A stretch of 64,000 nt of DNA from Negadavirga shengliensis. Lineage in GTDB: Bacteria; Bacteroidota; Bacteroidia; Cytophagales; Cyclobacteriaceae. Position numbers and translations under genes: made by a program. Positions within the stretch are counted from its first letter, which is position 1, and every line of letters starts with the position of its first letter. The notes below the pieces were generated by a model. That model did not search any database and had not been told where the DNA came from. It was given only the letters and a program-made list of their open reading frames with translations. The DNA is taken from positions 62,001-126,000 of the forward strand of contig NZ_JBHSJJ010000005.1 of the NCBI RefSeq assembly GCF_042652345.1, written 5' to 3'. Shown here in pieces: positions 57,214 to 64,000 of this stretch.

Positions 57214-58042
57214 GCACTATCAAGGTGATACTTTTGACTTTTTTCGAGATATAGTACAAAAGAAGAGAGAAGAAGCTTTAAAATCTAGAATGGGAATTCT
57301 CATTGATGATATTAAATTATGTTTTCAAGACTACAAAAGTCTATTTGATGATAATAGATTGACTTCATTAAGTTGTCGTGGTTACTCCAATCAGGAAAAA
57401 GCTGATTTATTAAGCCTTTATAGATATAGGTTAAAAATTTTTCAAGACCTTAAAATAAACCTGACAACTAATTAACAAAATAGAATTCAAGATACTTGCC
57501 AAAACTGCACAATCAATCAGGTTAACACCTTCGATCACATTCTTCCTAAAGATGAGTTTGCTGAATTTGCCGTAAACCCAATAAACCTGTTTCCTTGTTG
57601 TTCGCAGTGTAATGGATATAAAAGTGAAACATGGAGAATCCAAAATAATGCATTATTCTTAAACCTTTATCTCGATATACTGCCCCAGACTCAGTTCTTA
57701 TATGTTGATCTTAATTTTGATGAAAACACCATAAGTCCTAAATTTTATATAGATAACTCAAGGGCAAACATTGATGCAAGATTGTTTTCAGTAATTGAAA
57801 GTCATTATTCTCGCCTGCATCTGCTAGAAAGATTTAGTAGAAAAAGTGACGAAATCGTATCTGAATTAAGAAACAGCATTATTAGCTCGCTTGAAGCTTC
57901 ACTTCCTATTGCAACAATTGTAAGCGTTATCAAAGGTACTATTGATAGGAACCGTCAAATATTTGGACATAATCATTGGGAAGGAATTTTGCAACAGAAA
58001 CTGATAGAAAGTGCCGATTTTATTGATATGTGTACCCCTTGA
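57200..58042 (+). pseudogene. Septu PtuB-like HNH nuclease gene with an in-frame stop
   Basis: A single frame runs 281 codons from ATG 57200 to 58042 but contains TAA at 57473-57475 (codon 92). The part after the stop carries the nuclease: CQNC, FDHILPKDEF, NPINLFPCCSQCNGYKSE, that is, a zinc-knuckle HNH. No good start codon lies between the stop and the HNH motif. So the nuclease is probably not made, unless there is readthrough or a base-call error. The rest of the frame looks unmutated, suggesting a recent loss. Confidence 0.78.
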
Positions 58043-58357
58043 TTTTAAAATACATATCCACATAATGCCTATTGGAAAGATATAAATCTATGGCACAGTC
58101 AAAACGACCATTACTCTCCAATGTCCCTCCAGTCTGTTCATTCCAGACGTTTGTTCCTCACGCATTCATTCACCCACTTCCGGCACCGCACGGCAAAAGT
58201 ATTCCTTCATTCGTTTCTGCTTCGCCTGAACTCATTCAGTCATACACTTGCCATTTCCCACCACTTGCATAATCTAAAAATTCACTACTGATAATTATTT
58301 TTTCAGAACTTACTATAGAGGAAATCCAATTTGAAATTGCATTTTTCTAAAGCAATT
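58043..58357. other. Spacer between the Septu-like and QueC-like modules
   Basis: 315 bp, no gene. The first half is unusually C-rich on the plus strand (CCTCCAGTCTGTTCATTCCA and similar), unlike its AT-rich neighbours, so it may be a foreign scrap at the junction of two cassettes. A 66-codon frame here has no protein character. Confidence 0.4.
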
Positions 58358-58399
58358 GTAAACTTTAATTGTCAATAGGTAAACTTTAGTATATATTTG
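58358..58399 (+). promoter_or_regulatory. Promoter and candidate XRE operators of the QueC-like operon
   Basis: -33 TTG at 58369-58371 and -7 TATATTTG at 58392-58399, separated by 20 bp, an excellent Bacteroidetes promoter. GTAAACTTTA occurs at 58358-58367 and 58379-58388, exactly 21 bp apart (two helical turns), one before the -33 and one inside the spacer. The gene 66 bp downstream encodes an XRE regulator, the likely binder. Confidence 0.75.
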
Positions 58400-58464
58400 C
58401 AATCATAATAATAAAGCTAACGACTTGTCTTGCAGCAATTTTCTACATAGTCGGATCGGATCAA

Positions 58465-58665
58465 ATGAAGAATACTATTCACGTGGAGCGGGCAAAACTC
58501 AGGCTTTCTCAAGAAGAACTGGCAAAAAAAGTAAATGTATCCAGACAAACCATACACTCCATTGAAAGAGGCAAAAAAACACCTTCTGTTGATTTAGCGC
58601 TGAGAATTGCACAAGTATTTCAGGTTCCTGTAGAAAGCATTTTTCAACTGGAATCATCTAACTAA
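58465..58665 (+). CDS. XRE-family regulator of the QueC-like operon
   Basis: 66 residues, Cro/C1-type HTH: LRLSQEELAKKVNVSRQTIH then SIERGKKTPSVDLALRIAQV. First gene of a six-gene operon; its TAA overlaps the next ATG (TAATG). Probably represses the operon through the direct repeats at 58358-58388. Confidence 0.92.
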   Translation: MKNTIHVERAKLRLSQEELAKKVNVSRQTIHSIERGKKTPSVDLALRIAQVFQVPVESIFQLESSN

Positions 58666-59501
58666 TGAGTCAAAAAATCATCAATATGCAACTAAATTTG
58701 AAATTACAATCCAACCGATCACAGCTACCAATTATAGATGAGACAGTAATGTGGCCTTATTTAGCCAAGGAGCTGGAATGTATCCCTACTCCCCAAATAG
58801 AACTATTTTCAGGAATAAAATGGGGTTACTATAGCCAACTGTTTACTCCCGCATACTGGAAGGCCCAATATTTAATGCATAACCAAGACAATAATTTCAG
58901 CATCAATTATCGACTTGGTGAAAATATTCTGGAAGAAGTGGTCGCATGTTTACTTGGTGGTTTTGGGCTAAAATCTGAAATAGGATTAGCAGCCTTTGAT
59001 CGCCTTAAGAAAAGAGGACAAATTAAAAAAGGAGCTTCATTTGACACGATCTGTCAATCTCTCAAAGAACCGTTTTCGAACAAGCAAAAAAAGGTTCATT
59101 ATAGGTTTCCGAACCAAAAAGCCAAATTCATTTCTGAATTCTTAAATCGGGATGATTTGAATTCTATACCGTATTATTGTGATTTAACTTTTAGAGAATG
59201 GCTTATATCTGTAAATGGCATTGGTCCAAAAACAGCATCATGGATAACACGCAATTTCCTAAACAGTGAGAATGTAGCGATAATTGATGTCCATATACAC
59301 AGGGCGTGTAAATTGATGGGTCTGATTTCCAATCACCTTGATATTCAAAAGGATTATTTTATATTGGAAAAGATTTTTTTGGATTTTTGCAAAAAGTTAG
59401 AGGTTCAACCTTCTAAAATGGATGCACTGATGTGGTTACAGATGAAAGAGTCGAATAAAGTAGCACTAAAAGCAATCAATAATAACCGAAAAAAACAATG
59501 A
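58665..59501 (+). CDS. OGG-like HhH-GPD DNA glycosylase
   Basis: 278 residues. The helix-hairpin-helix VNGIGPKTASWITRN with K189, followed by VAIIDVHIHRACKLMG with D208, is the K...D catalytic pair of bifunctional 8-oxoguanine glycosylases. The N-terminal 130 residues differ from housekeeping Ogg/Nth enzymes. In a QueC-linked operon it may remove an altered or deaza-purine from DNA, or have been recruited to act on a nucleoside. Glycosylases of this type are associated with type IV CBASS as I recall it. Start M1 chosen for the TAATG overlap; M8 is an alternative. Confidence 0.86.
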   Translation: MSQKIINMQLNLKLQSNRSQLPIIDETVMWPYLAKELECIPTPQIELFSGIKWGYYSQLFTPAYWKAQYLMHNQDNNFSINYRLGENILEEVVACLLGGFGLKSEIGLAAFDRLKKRGQIKKGASFDTICQSLKEPFSNKQKKVHYRFPNQKAKFISEFLNRDDLNSIPYYCDLTFREWLISVNGIGPKTASWITRNFLNSENVAIIDVHIHRACKLMGLISNHLDIQKDYFILEKIFLDFCKKLEVQPSKMDALMWLQMKESNKVALKAINNNRKKQ

Positions 59502-59504
59502 ATT

Positions 59505-59831
59505 ATGTCTGGAAACTCCAACGATGGATCGCCATCAATCAACCGGCCTAATGAAAATGAAAACTGTCAGGAATTAGTTATTAATACTAATTTGGCTTCA
59601 CCTCAGGCATCGGTAATTGGCAATTTGAACAAGGGCGACATATTGACCATTCAAACAGCCAGCGATCAAGGCCCTATCCAAGCCTATGATGAAAATGGAC
59701 AACTTGCTGGAAACATTGTTTCCAGAGAACAAATAAGGCTGCTCAATTGCATCATAGGAGGCACTGAGTATGAAGCTGAAGTTTTAGCCATTGAAAATGG
59801 TCAGTGTAAAGTGCAAATTCGAGCGGTATGA
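59505..59831 (+). CDS. 108-residue protein of the QueC-like operon, possibly HIRAN-like
   Basis: 108 residues. A disordered N-terminus (MSGNSNDGSPSINRPNENEN) is followed by a compact beta-rich domain: ASVIGNLNKGDILTIQ, PIQAYDENGQLAGNIVSREQ, EYEAEVLAIENGQCKVQIR. The order (conserved start, NG-x-L-A-G-N/Y-I, then a strand pair) is reminiscent of the HIRAN fold that binds DNA ends, but this is a tentative reading. It lies between the glycosylase and kinase genes (3-nt gap, ATGA overlap). It could be a target protein for the QueC-like enzyme or a nucleic-acid sensor. Confidence 0.72.
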   Translation: MSGNSNDGSPSINRPNENENCQELVINTNLASPQASVIGNLNKGDILTIQTASDQGPIQAYDENGQLAGNIVSREQIRLLNCIIGGTEYEAEVLAIENGQCKVQIRAV

Positions 59832-61039
59832 TTATCGTAGGGGGCACTTATACCGAAATTTGTTTTGAACCCATTTGGGAAAATATTTTTGGCTCAGGTT
59901 TCCGGGCGGTAAGCTTGCTTTTGGAAAAAGATAACTCAGAAGAAGTCATCTTTCACACATGTGCAGACAGTGAAGTACGTGCTCACCTTAATTATTACGA
60001 GAAAATATACCCTAATTTATCAATTCAATGTACGGAGATTTTCAAAAGCCCGGAATTCAGATATGATCATCCGTTAAAAACTCCCTCCATTTCTCCAAGA
60101 CCAGACCTGTTCAGTGAAGTTGATATCCAGTTGGATGTAAAAGGTCAAAACGTACTTGCTTTTGGTCTTTTAGAAGCTTCCTTTAAAATTGAAGCCGAAA
60201 AAGTTGTTTATGACCCACAGTCACCTGCAAACCCTAAAACATTTACTTCAACTGGTTCTAATGCAAACCAATTAACCTATGTGGTTAACTATTCAGAAGC
60301 AAAGAAAATAGCTGGGAGTGACGATTTATCGGTTATTAAAGATTTCTTTTTTGAGAAAGAAAATTGCTTCGCTTTAATAATCAAAATGGGTGCTCAAGGA
60401 GCACTTTTGTTTGAATCTATCAAAAATCCCCCTACCAAAATTCCTGTCTATAGAACAAATAAAGTATGGCCAATTGGTTCGGGCGATGTATTCTCAGCCT
60501 ATTTTGCTTTAAACTGGTTTGAAGGTCAAGATCTGTTAAAAAGTGCTAATTTGGCTAGCATGGCAACAGCTCTTTACTGTAACTCTAAAGACCTTTCTAT
60601 TTATAACAAGCTAAATTCATTTTCATTTCCTGAGCTTATTGTTCAAGAGGTTCCCAATGGACAAATTTATCTGGCTGGCCCCTTTTTTACATTTAGCGAA
60701 AGGTGGCTTATCAATGAAATCTGGAATATATTAAAAGGTCTTGGACTAAAAGTCTTTTCACCATTTCATGATGTGGGTCACGGAAAAGCAAATGATGTTG
60801 TTGTCAAAGACTTAGAGGGATTAGATGAATCTGAAATTGTCTTTGCAGTAATTGATGGTTTAGACTCAGGAACCCTATTTGAAGTAGGGTATGCTGTATC
60901 GCAGGGGAAAAAAGTCATCGCCTTTGTTCAAAATGAAGGGGAGGAATCTTTAAAAATGCTCGAAGGATCCGGCTGTATAATAGAAAAAGACTTAACCACG
61001 GCAATTTACAAAACCTATTGGTCTCTTGAAACACATTAA
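59828..61039 (+). CDS. PfkB-type kinase fused to nucleoside 2-deoxyribosyltransferase
   Basis: 403 residues. Residues 1-270 are a PfkB/ribokinase fold with the catalytic VWPIGSGDVFSAYFA (D220). Residues 279-400 are a nucleoside 2-deoxyribosyltransferase: QIYLAGPFFTFSER, VFSPFHDVGHG and DSGTLFEVGYA with the nucleophile E352. Kinase plus base-exchange enzyme in one chain suggests handling of a modified nucleoside: swap or strip the base, phosphorylate the sugar or nucleoside. Overlaps the gene before by 4 nt and the one after by 14 nt. Confidence 0.9.
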   Translation: MIIVGGTYTEICFEPIWENIFGSGFRAVSLLLEKDNSEEVIFHTCADSEVRAHLNYYEKIYPNLSIQCTEIFKSPEFRYDHPLKTPSISPRPDLFSEVDIQLDVKGQNVLAFGLLEASFKIEAEKVVYDPQSPANPKTFTSTGSNANQLTYVVNYSEAKKIAGSDDLSVIKDFFFEKENCFALIIKMGAQGALLFESIKNPPTKIPVYRTNKVWPIGSGDVFSAYFALNWFEGQDLLKSANLASMATALYCNSKDLSIYNKLNSFSFPELIVQEVPNGQIYLAGPFFTFSERWLINEIWNILKGLGLKVFSPFHDVGHGKANDVVVKDLEGLDESEIVFAVIDGLDSGTLFEVGYAVSQGKKVIAFVQNEGEESLKMLEGSGCIIEKDLTTAIYKTYWSLETH

Positions 61040-61625
61040 AACAGGCATATTACTATCAGGAGGCATGGACTCCATCGCTCTGGCGTACTGGAAAAGACCA
61101 ACTTTTGCTTTTACTATAAACTATGGTCAAAAGCCTGCCCTTGCCGAAATACAAGCAGCACGTGAAGTATCAAAATTTTTAGGAATAGAACATCATGTAA
61201 TTGAAGTCGATTGTTCTTCATTAGGATCAGGTGACATGAGTGGCAACGAACCGCTTTCTGTAGCTCCTGTTACAGAATGGTGGCCATACAGAAATCAATT
61301 ACTTGTTACGTTGGCTTCCATGAAAGCCGTAGCTTTTGGAGTAATGGAATTATATGTAGGGTCTGTAAAAACAGATTCTTCTCATAGGGACGGTACTATA
61401 GAATTTTATGATTACTTGTCCCAACTCATACGTTTTCAGGAAGGAAATATATCCATTAGTTCCCCTGCTATTGATATGAGTACTATGGAATTGATCCAAA
61501 AATCCGGCATCCCAAATTCTTTGTTGCTGTGGGCGCACTCATGCCATACATCGAATACACCGTGTATGAATTGCAATGGATGTAAAAAGTATCTATTTAC
61601 ATTACAGGAATTAGGTATTGACTAA
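61026..61625 (+). CDS. QueC-like PP-loop enzyme (7-cyano-7-deazaguanine synthase family)
   Basis: 199 residues from TTG 61026, inside the end of the previous gene. PP-loop LLSGGMDS (9-16), zinc site C173, C180, C183, C186 (SCHTSNTPCMNCNGC). QueC activates a carboxylate with ATP and converts carboxy-deazaguanine to the nitrile. The usual PGRN motif region reads WWPYRNQ here, so it is a divergent paralogue. No queD, queE or queF lies nearby, so the substrate must come from the host pathway or be different. Defence-linked QueC-like enzymes may join a deazaguanine to a protein. Confidence 0.88.
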   Translation: MKHIKTGILLSGGMDSIALAYWKRPTFAFTINYGQKPALAEIQAAREVSKFLGIEHHVIEVDCSSLGSGDMSGNEPLSVAPVTEWWPYRNQLLVTLASMKAVAFGVMELYVGSVKTDSSHRDGTIEFYDYLSQLIRFQEGNISISSPAIDMSTMELIQKSGIPNSLLLWAHSCHTSNTPCMNCNGCKKYLFTLQELGID

Positions 61626-62290
61626 TGAAAGATCCAACGCCAAAAGACCAACCTGATAGATTTATCCCCTATCAATATCCGATTAAAGAAAAACAAAAAC
61701 TTGATCGCACATTTCGAAAGAAAAATGTAGAGTTTTTAGATGTTTTGTTCTCTCGCAGATCGAATTCAGGGTTTTCAAAACTGGATTTAATGGAGATAGC
61801 TGAAGTTTTACATCTCTGTACTAAAGTTTATTCCATTTCTGCTGACAACAGTGGTTTCATAACAACAAAGCGAACTACTCCATCTGCTGGGGCCAGACAT
61901 CCGGTTGATTTGTTAGTTTCACTTCCAGAGGAGACAATACACAAAAGGATTTTATCTTACTACAACCCAATTGATCACAGTCTTAGCGAGTTATTAATAA
62001 AAGAGCCTCATTTACGTGAATTTTTGAACGACATCAATGAAAACATCATAATAGAAGATGCTGTCCTTATATGGTTCTCAATCCAAACCAAAAAAACAAG
62101 TTCAAAATACACAAACCCGGAAAGTTTATACTGGAAAGATACAGGTGCACTTCTTTATTGTATCCAGCTAATTTCAACTTATCTTGGTTACAAATCATGT
62201 CCTCTTGGAACGTTGGCATCAGATTCATTTAAAAAACTTTTTGGAACACAAAATCTGGTATCAGGAGGTGGTATTTTAATCGGAAAATAA
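61625..62290 (+). CDS. SagB-type nitroreductase-fold oxidoreductase
   Basis: 221 residues. RTTPSAGARHPVDLLV is the conserved SagB/nitroreductase FMN-site motif; YWKDTGALLYCIQLISTYLG and the LGTLAS segment continue the fold. SagB enzymes oxidise azolines in ribosomal peptides; stand-alone relatives reduce or oxidise other substrates with FMN. Start overlaps the QueC-like stop (TAATG). Last gene of the operon, ending 10 nt before the convergent sigma gene. Confidence 0.87.
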   Translation: MKDPTPKDQPDRFIPYQYPIKEKQKLDRTFRKKNVEFLDVLFSRRSNSGFSKLDLMEIAEVLHLCTKVYSISADNSGFITTKRTTPSAGARHPVDLLVSLPEETIHKRILSYYNPIDHSLSELLIKEPHLREFLNDINENIIIEDAVLIWFSIQTKKTSSKYTNPESLYWKDTGALLYCIQLISTYLGYKSCPLGTLASDSFKKLFGTQNLVSGGGILIGK

Positions 62291-62299
62291 ACTATTAAC

Positions 62300-62899
62300 T
62301 CACAACAACTCCACAAAAGCAACCACAACCAGCCCCTTGACAAAATCCCCTGAAAGAAACAATTGCTCCTTTACAGAGCGGGTAGCCTTTACGATATGGT
62401 CATTGATCGTAGAACGGGTCAATCCCAGCAACTGACCGACTTCATCATAAGTCTTGCCTTCCAGTTTAATCAACCTGAAAATTCTTTGCCTTTGAGGGGG
62501 CAGCTTTTTGATGGCTTGCTCTAAGCTGGCCATCGTCTCTTTTTGGTATATCCCTTCTTCAATATGGCTGTAGTGCTCCGTGGCAACGGCGACCAACATG
62601 GCTTCAAGTTTTCTGTCCCGGGCTGCTTTCCTAAAAAAATCTATGGCTTTGTTCTCCGCCACCCTAAATAAAAACGCCCCAATGGATTTTTCCGGGTCAA
62701 GCTCATCTCTTTTTTGCCATAGCTTTACAAACACATCCTGCATCAATTCCCTGGCAATTTCTTCATCCTTGACCAACCTGAGCAGGTTGCCGTACAACTT
62801 TCCTTTATAGGCATCATACAGTAGTGCAAAAGATTTCTCATCACCGGCTTTCAGCCGGATAACCAAATCTTTTTCCGATATAGGCTGCTTGCTGTTCAC
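62300..62899 (-). CDS. ECF RNA polymerase sigma factor (FecI-like)
   Basis: 199 residues. Region 2 (YGNLLRLVKDEEIARELMQD then VFVKLWQKRDEL) and region 4 (LPPQRQRIFRLIKLEGKTYD then EVGQLLGLTRSTINDHIVKA). Expected partner of the FecR at 54093-55124, now separated by the 7.2-kb insert. Because both keep their own orientation and frames, the sigma factor can still act in trans, but the original operon link is broken. Confidence 0.94.
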   Translation of the reverse strand: MNSKQPISEKDLVIRLKAGDEKSFALLYDAYKGKLYGNLLRLVKDEEIARELMQDVFVKLWQKRDELDPEKSIGAFLFRVAENKAIDFFRKAARDRKLEAMLVAVATEHYSHIEEGIYQKETMASLEQAIKKLPPQRQRIFRLIKLEGKTYDEVGQLLGLTRSTINDHIVKATRSVKEQLFLSGDFVKGLVVVAFVELL

Positions 62900-63018
62900 G
62901 CTAACTCTTTAGGTTTCAGATATAAATATAATAATTGTGGTTGCTTTTGCATCAACAATTCAGGTAAAATTTACTCTCGGATAAATTTTTTTAGTGCCGG
63001 ATTGCCCAAAGAATTTTA

Positions 63019-63045
63019 CCCACTTCCAAATCAGGGTGTGAAAAA
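63019..63045 (+). repeat. ICE leader element, copy D
   Basis: Identical over 27 bp to copy A at 8573. It lies 95 nt before the start of the 63.1-kb backbone gene, so the same leader precedes genes 54 kb apart on the element. Confidence 0.82.
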
Positions 63046-63113
63046 AATCGCTCCTATCCCCGGAATTTTGTCCCCATTCAAATGCCAAAAAAGTTTCATT
63101 AAAACCCTTCACT

Positions 63114-63575
63114 ATGTTCAACCAAATCAGTTGGGAGCAGTTCTTTCTGTCTCTGGGGATTTTCTTCGCACTCTATTACGGCTACGTAGCCATTCGCTAT
63201 TTCGGAAAGGAGCTTTCCAAAATGTTCGAACTGAAAATTTCCTCGCGAAACAAGAAACAGCCTTCCCAAACCTCGATCATTTTATCCGAAACGGAATTTG
63301 CAGAGGTCTTTGCGGAACTCGAACAGATCAATGCCGAACTAAGGAAAAAAGTATTCCCCGCCTTTGCCCGGTCAAAGGACAAAAAAGTACTGCTTTTTCA
63401 GATATCCCAAAAGTTGGAATCTTTTAAGGGATTGAAAGTACCCGCTTTCAGGCACGCCATCAACAACTGTATCCACGCCGAAGCCAAAAAGATCGGTCTG
63501 GAGATCACCCATGAGGAGTTGGAAGAACGCTGGAAAACCATCATAGAAAATATGCTTCCCAACAAAAGCAAATAA
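63114..63575 (+). CDS. Membrane-anchored ICE transfer-region protein
   Basis: 153 residues. One N-terminal membrane helix (FFLSLGIFFALYYGYVAIRY) and a long helical cytoplasmic domain (LSETEFAEVFAELEQINAEL). Proteins of this shape open the transfer gene cluster of Bacteroidetes ICEs as I recall; no enzymatic motif. Another frame overlaps at 63002 but lacks protein character. Preceded by leader copy D. Confidence 0.75.
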   Translation: MFNQISWEQFFLSLGIFFALYYGYVAIRYFGKELSKMFELKISSRNKKQPSQTSIILSETEFAEVFAELEQINAELRKKVFPAFARSKDKKVLLFQISQKLESFKGLKVPAFRHAINNCIHAEAKKIGLEITHEELEERWKTIIENMLPNKSK

Positions 63576-63578
63576 TCT

Positions 63579-63719
63579 ATGAAATCGAGCATGACGCAAG
63601 TGGCACATACAGTCTTTCCCGAGAATCGGGAAGGGATGATTATTGACGATGAGAGATTCTCCCGAATCAAGTTCGGTGCATGCTATGTGACCATAAAAAA
63701 ACAAATTATAAACAGATGA
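63579..63719 (+). CDS. Small ORF of the transfer region
   Basis: 46 residues (MKSSMTQVAHTVFPENREGM then IIDDERFSRIKFGACYVTIK). It starts 3 nt after the previous stop and its TGA overlaps the next ATG (ATGA), so it is probably translated as part of the operon. Not recognised. Confidence 0.5.
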   Translation: MKSSMTQVAHTVFPENREGMIIDDERFSRIKFGACYVTIKKQIINR

Positions 63720-64000
63720 AACAGTTACTTGATTTAGACACATTCGCAAAAACACTGATGGATAAAAGCTATAATGGATACTTCCATACAGAAGGAGCCT
63801 ATCCGGACAAAATCAAAGCCAGCATCAGCAGATTTTTGGAGGCGTGTAAAAATGGTACAGACAAACCGCTGTATTCTGATAGCCTGTCATTAAGGACTTA
63901 CCTCGAATGGAATAGCGAAGACAAACCAAAAGTTGAATGCCATATGTGGGTAAAATATGAGGACGGCAAATTCGATGTACAGAAAATGGAAATTAAAAGG
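63716..64000 (+). CDS. ICE transfer-region protein, 5' part
   Basis: Open from ATG 63716 through the end of the window (95 codons, no stop): MKQLLDLDTFAKTLMDKSYN, then YPDKIKASISRFLEACKNGT and VKYEDGKFDVQKMEIKR. Soluble, acidic; presumably a hypothetical protein of the tra operon, truncated by the window edge. Confidence 0.75.
   Translation, partial: MKQLLDLDTFAKTLMDKSYNGYFHTEGAYPDKIKASISRFLEACKNGTDKPLYSDSLSLRTYLEWNSEDKPKVECHMWVKYEDGKFDVQKMEIKR

Larger units (their letters stand above)
55113..62299. mobile_element. 7.2-kb defence-gene insertion splitting the sigma and fecR genes
   Basis: Eight plus-strand genes lie between the minus-strand ECF sigma gene and fecR, which are adjacent in ordinary SusCD loci. 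No transposase, recombinase or clear terminal repeat was found, so the mechanism is unknown. Edges are approximate: between the fecR start and the first ATPase start on the left, and between the SagB-like stop (62290) and the sigma stop (62300) on the right. Confidence 0.55.
6964..64000. mobile_element. Integrative conjugative element with defence and surface cargo (right end outside window)
   Basis: Backbone genes seen in order: tyrosine integrase, HTH excisionase-like protein, oriT-like inverted repeat, mobilisation protein, HUH relaxase, coupling ATPase, RteC, then at 63.1 kb further genes of likely transfer-element type running off the window. Accessory blocks lie between these. The left boundary is placed just after tRNA-Pro by position only; the right att site is not visible, so the end and the exact att core are unproven. 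Confidence 0.75.

Noticed and set aside
58072..58272. 66-codon plus-strand frame, rich in Pro, Ser and His
   Set aside because: No start context or protein pattern; lies in a cassette spacer and overlaps no operon.
58465..62290. Type IV CBASS
   Set aside because: QueC-like and OGG-like genes are present, but no CD-NTase, TGT or known CBASS effector gene is in the window.
58465..62290. Qat (QatABCD) system
   Set aside because: A QueC-like gene is present, but there is no TatD-like gene, and the adjacent ATPase pairs by overlap with an HNH gene.
1..64000. CRISPR arrays or IS transposases
   Set aside because: No regularly spaced identical repeats with unique spacers, and no transposase or terminal inverted repeat pair was seen.

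Overview
The window is bacterial and almost certainly Bacteroidota. The evidence is a SusC/SusD pair with an ECF sigma factor and FecR anti-sigma, a type IX secretion C-terminal tail, RteC, Bacteroidetes-type tyrosine recombinases and relaxase, TAnnTTTG promoter boxes, and ATGA/TAATG gene overlaps with almost no Shine-Dalgarno sites. The gene style suggests Cytophagales (for example Cyclobacteriaceae), but that is inference. No rRNA, CRISPR array or IS transposase was seen.

Layout. (1) 1-6652: an island at a tRNA-Asn gene. It holds a type I restriction-modification locus (hsdM, an inserted fic gene, hsdS cut by the window edge), a lipoprotein gene with an internal amber codon, and a tyrosine integrase with a frameshift before its catalytic tyrosine. 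(2) 6890-64000: the left and central part of an integrative conjugative element (ICE) that starts just after tRNA-Pro(GGG). Its backbone is integrase (7251), excisionase-like HTH (8649), a putative oriT with mobilisation protein, relaxase and coupling protein (32.0-35.8 kb), RteC (35.8 kb) and the first genes of a further backbone block at 63.1-64.0 kb. (3) Cargo 1, 9.8-31.4 kb, is a defence block: protease-STAND NTPase plus metallo-beta-lactamase (AVAST type 1-like); a module with an HD-like protein, an HNH nuclease and a 4-TM protein; an XRE / type ISP restriction enzyme / TrlF PHP-SMC ATPase operon ending in a truncated GHKL gene and a PD-(D/E)XK-like protein; and a GIY-YIG-like protein. 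(4) Cargo 2, 37.4-45.8 kb, is a surface/secretion block: LytTR regulator, barrel-like protein, lipoproteins including a tandem duplicate, and a 1550-residue type IX-secreted lipase-like protein. (5) Cargo 3, 46.2-62.9 kb, is a Crp-like regulator, a small exported peptide, and a sigma/FecR/SusC/SusD/TlpA locus whose sigma and anti-sigma genes are split by about 7.2 kb of opposite-strand genes.

The 7.2-kb insert is the most interesting part. It holds a Septu-like ATPase/HNH pair whose HNH gene has an in-frame stop. It also holds a six-gene overlapping operon: XRE regulator, OGG-like DNA glycosylase, a 108-residue protein, a PfkB kinase-nucleoside deoxyribosyltransferase fusion, a QueC-like enzyme and a SagB-type nitroreductase. 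This set looks like a nucleobase-based conflict system. It shares the QueC and OGG themes of type IV CBASS but has no CD-NTase, TGT or known effector in the window. Its promoter carries a 10-bp direct repeat spaced 21 bp, a good candidate operator for the XRE protein.

The ICE also carries a recurring leader element (CCCAyTTCCAAATy..., four copies, each 76-95 nt before a backbone start codon) and a recurring about 72-residue mini-gene (two intact copies, two decayed). These appear at the seams between modules and suggest how cargo was accreted.
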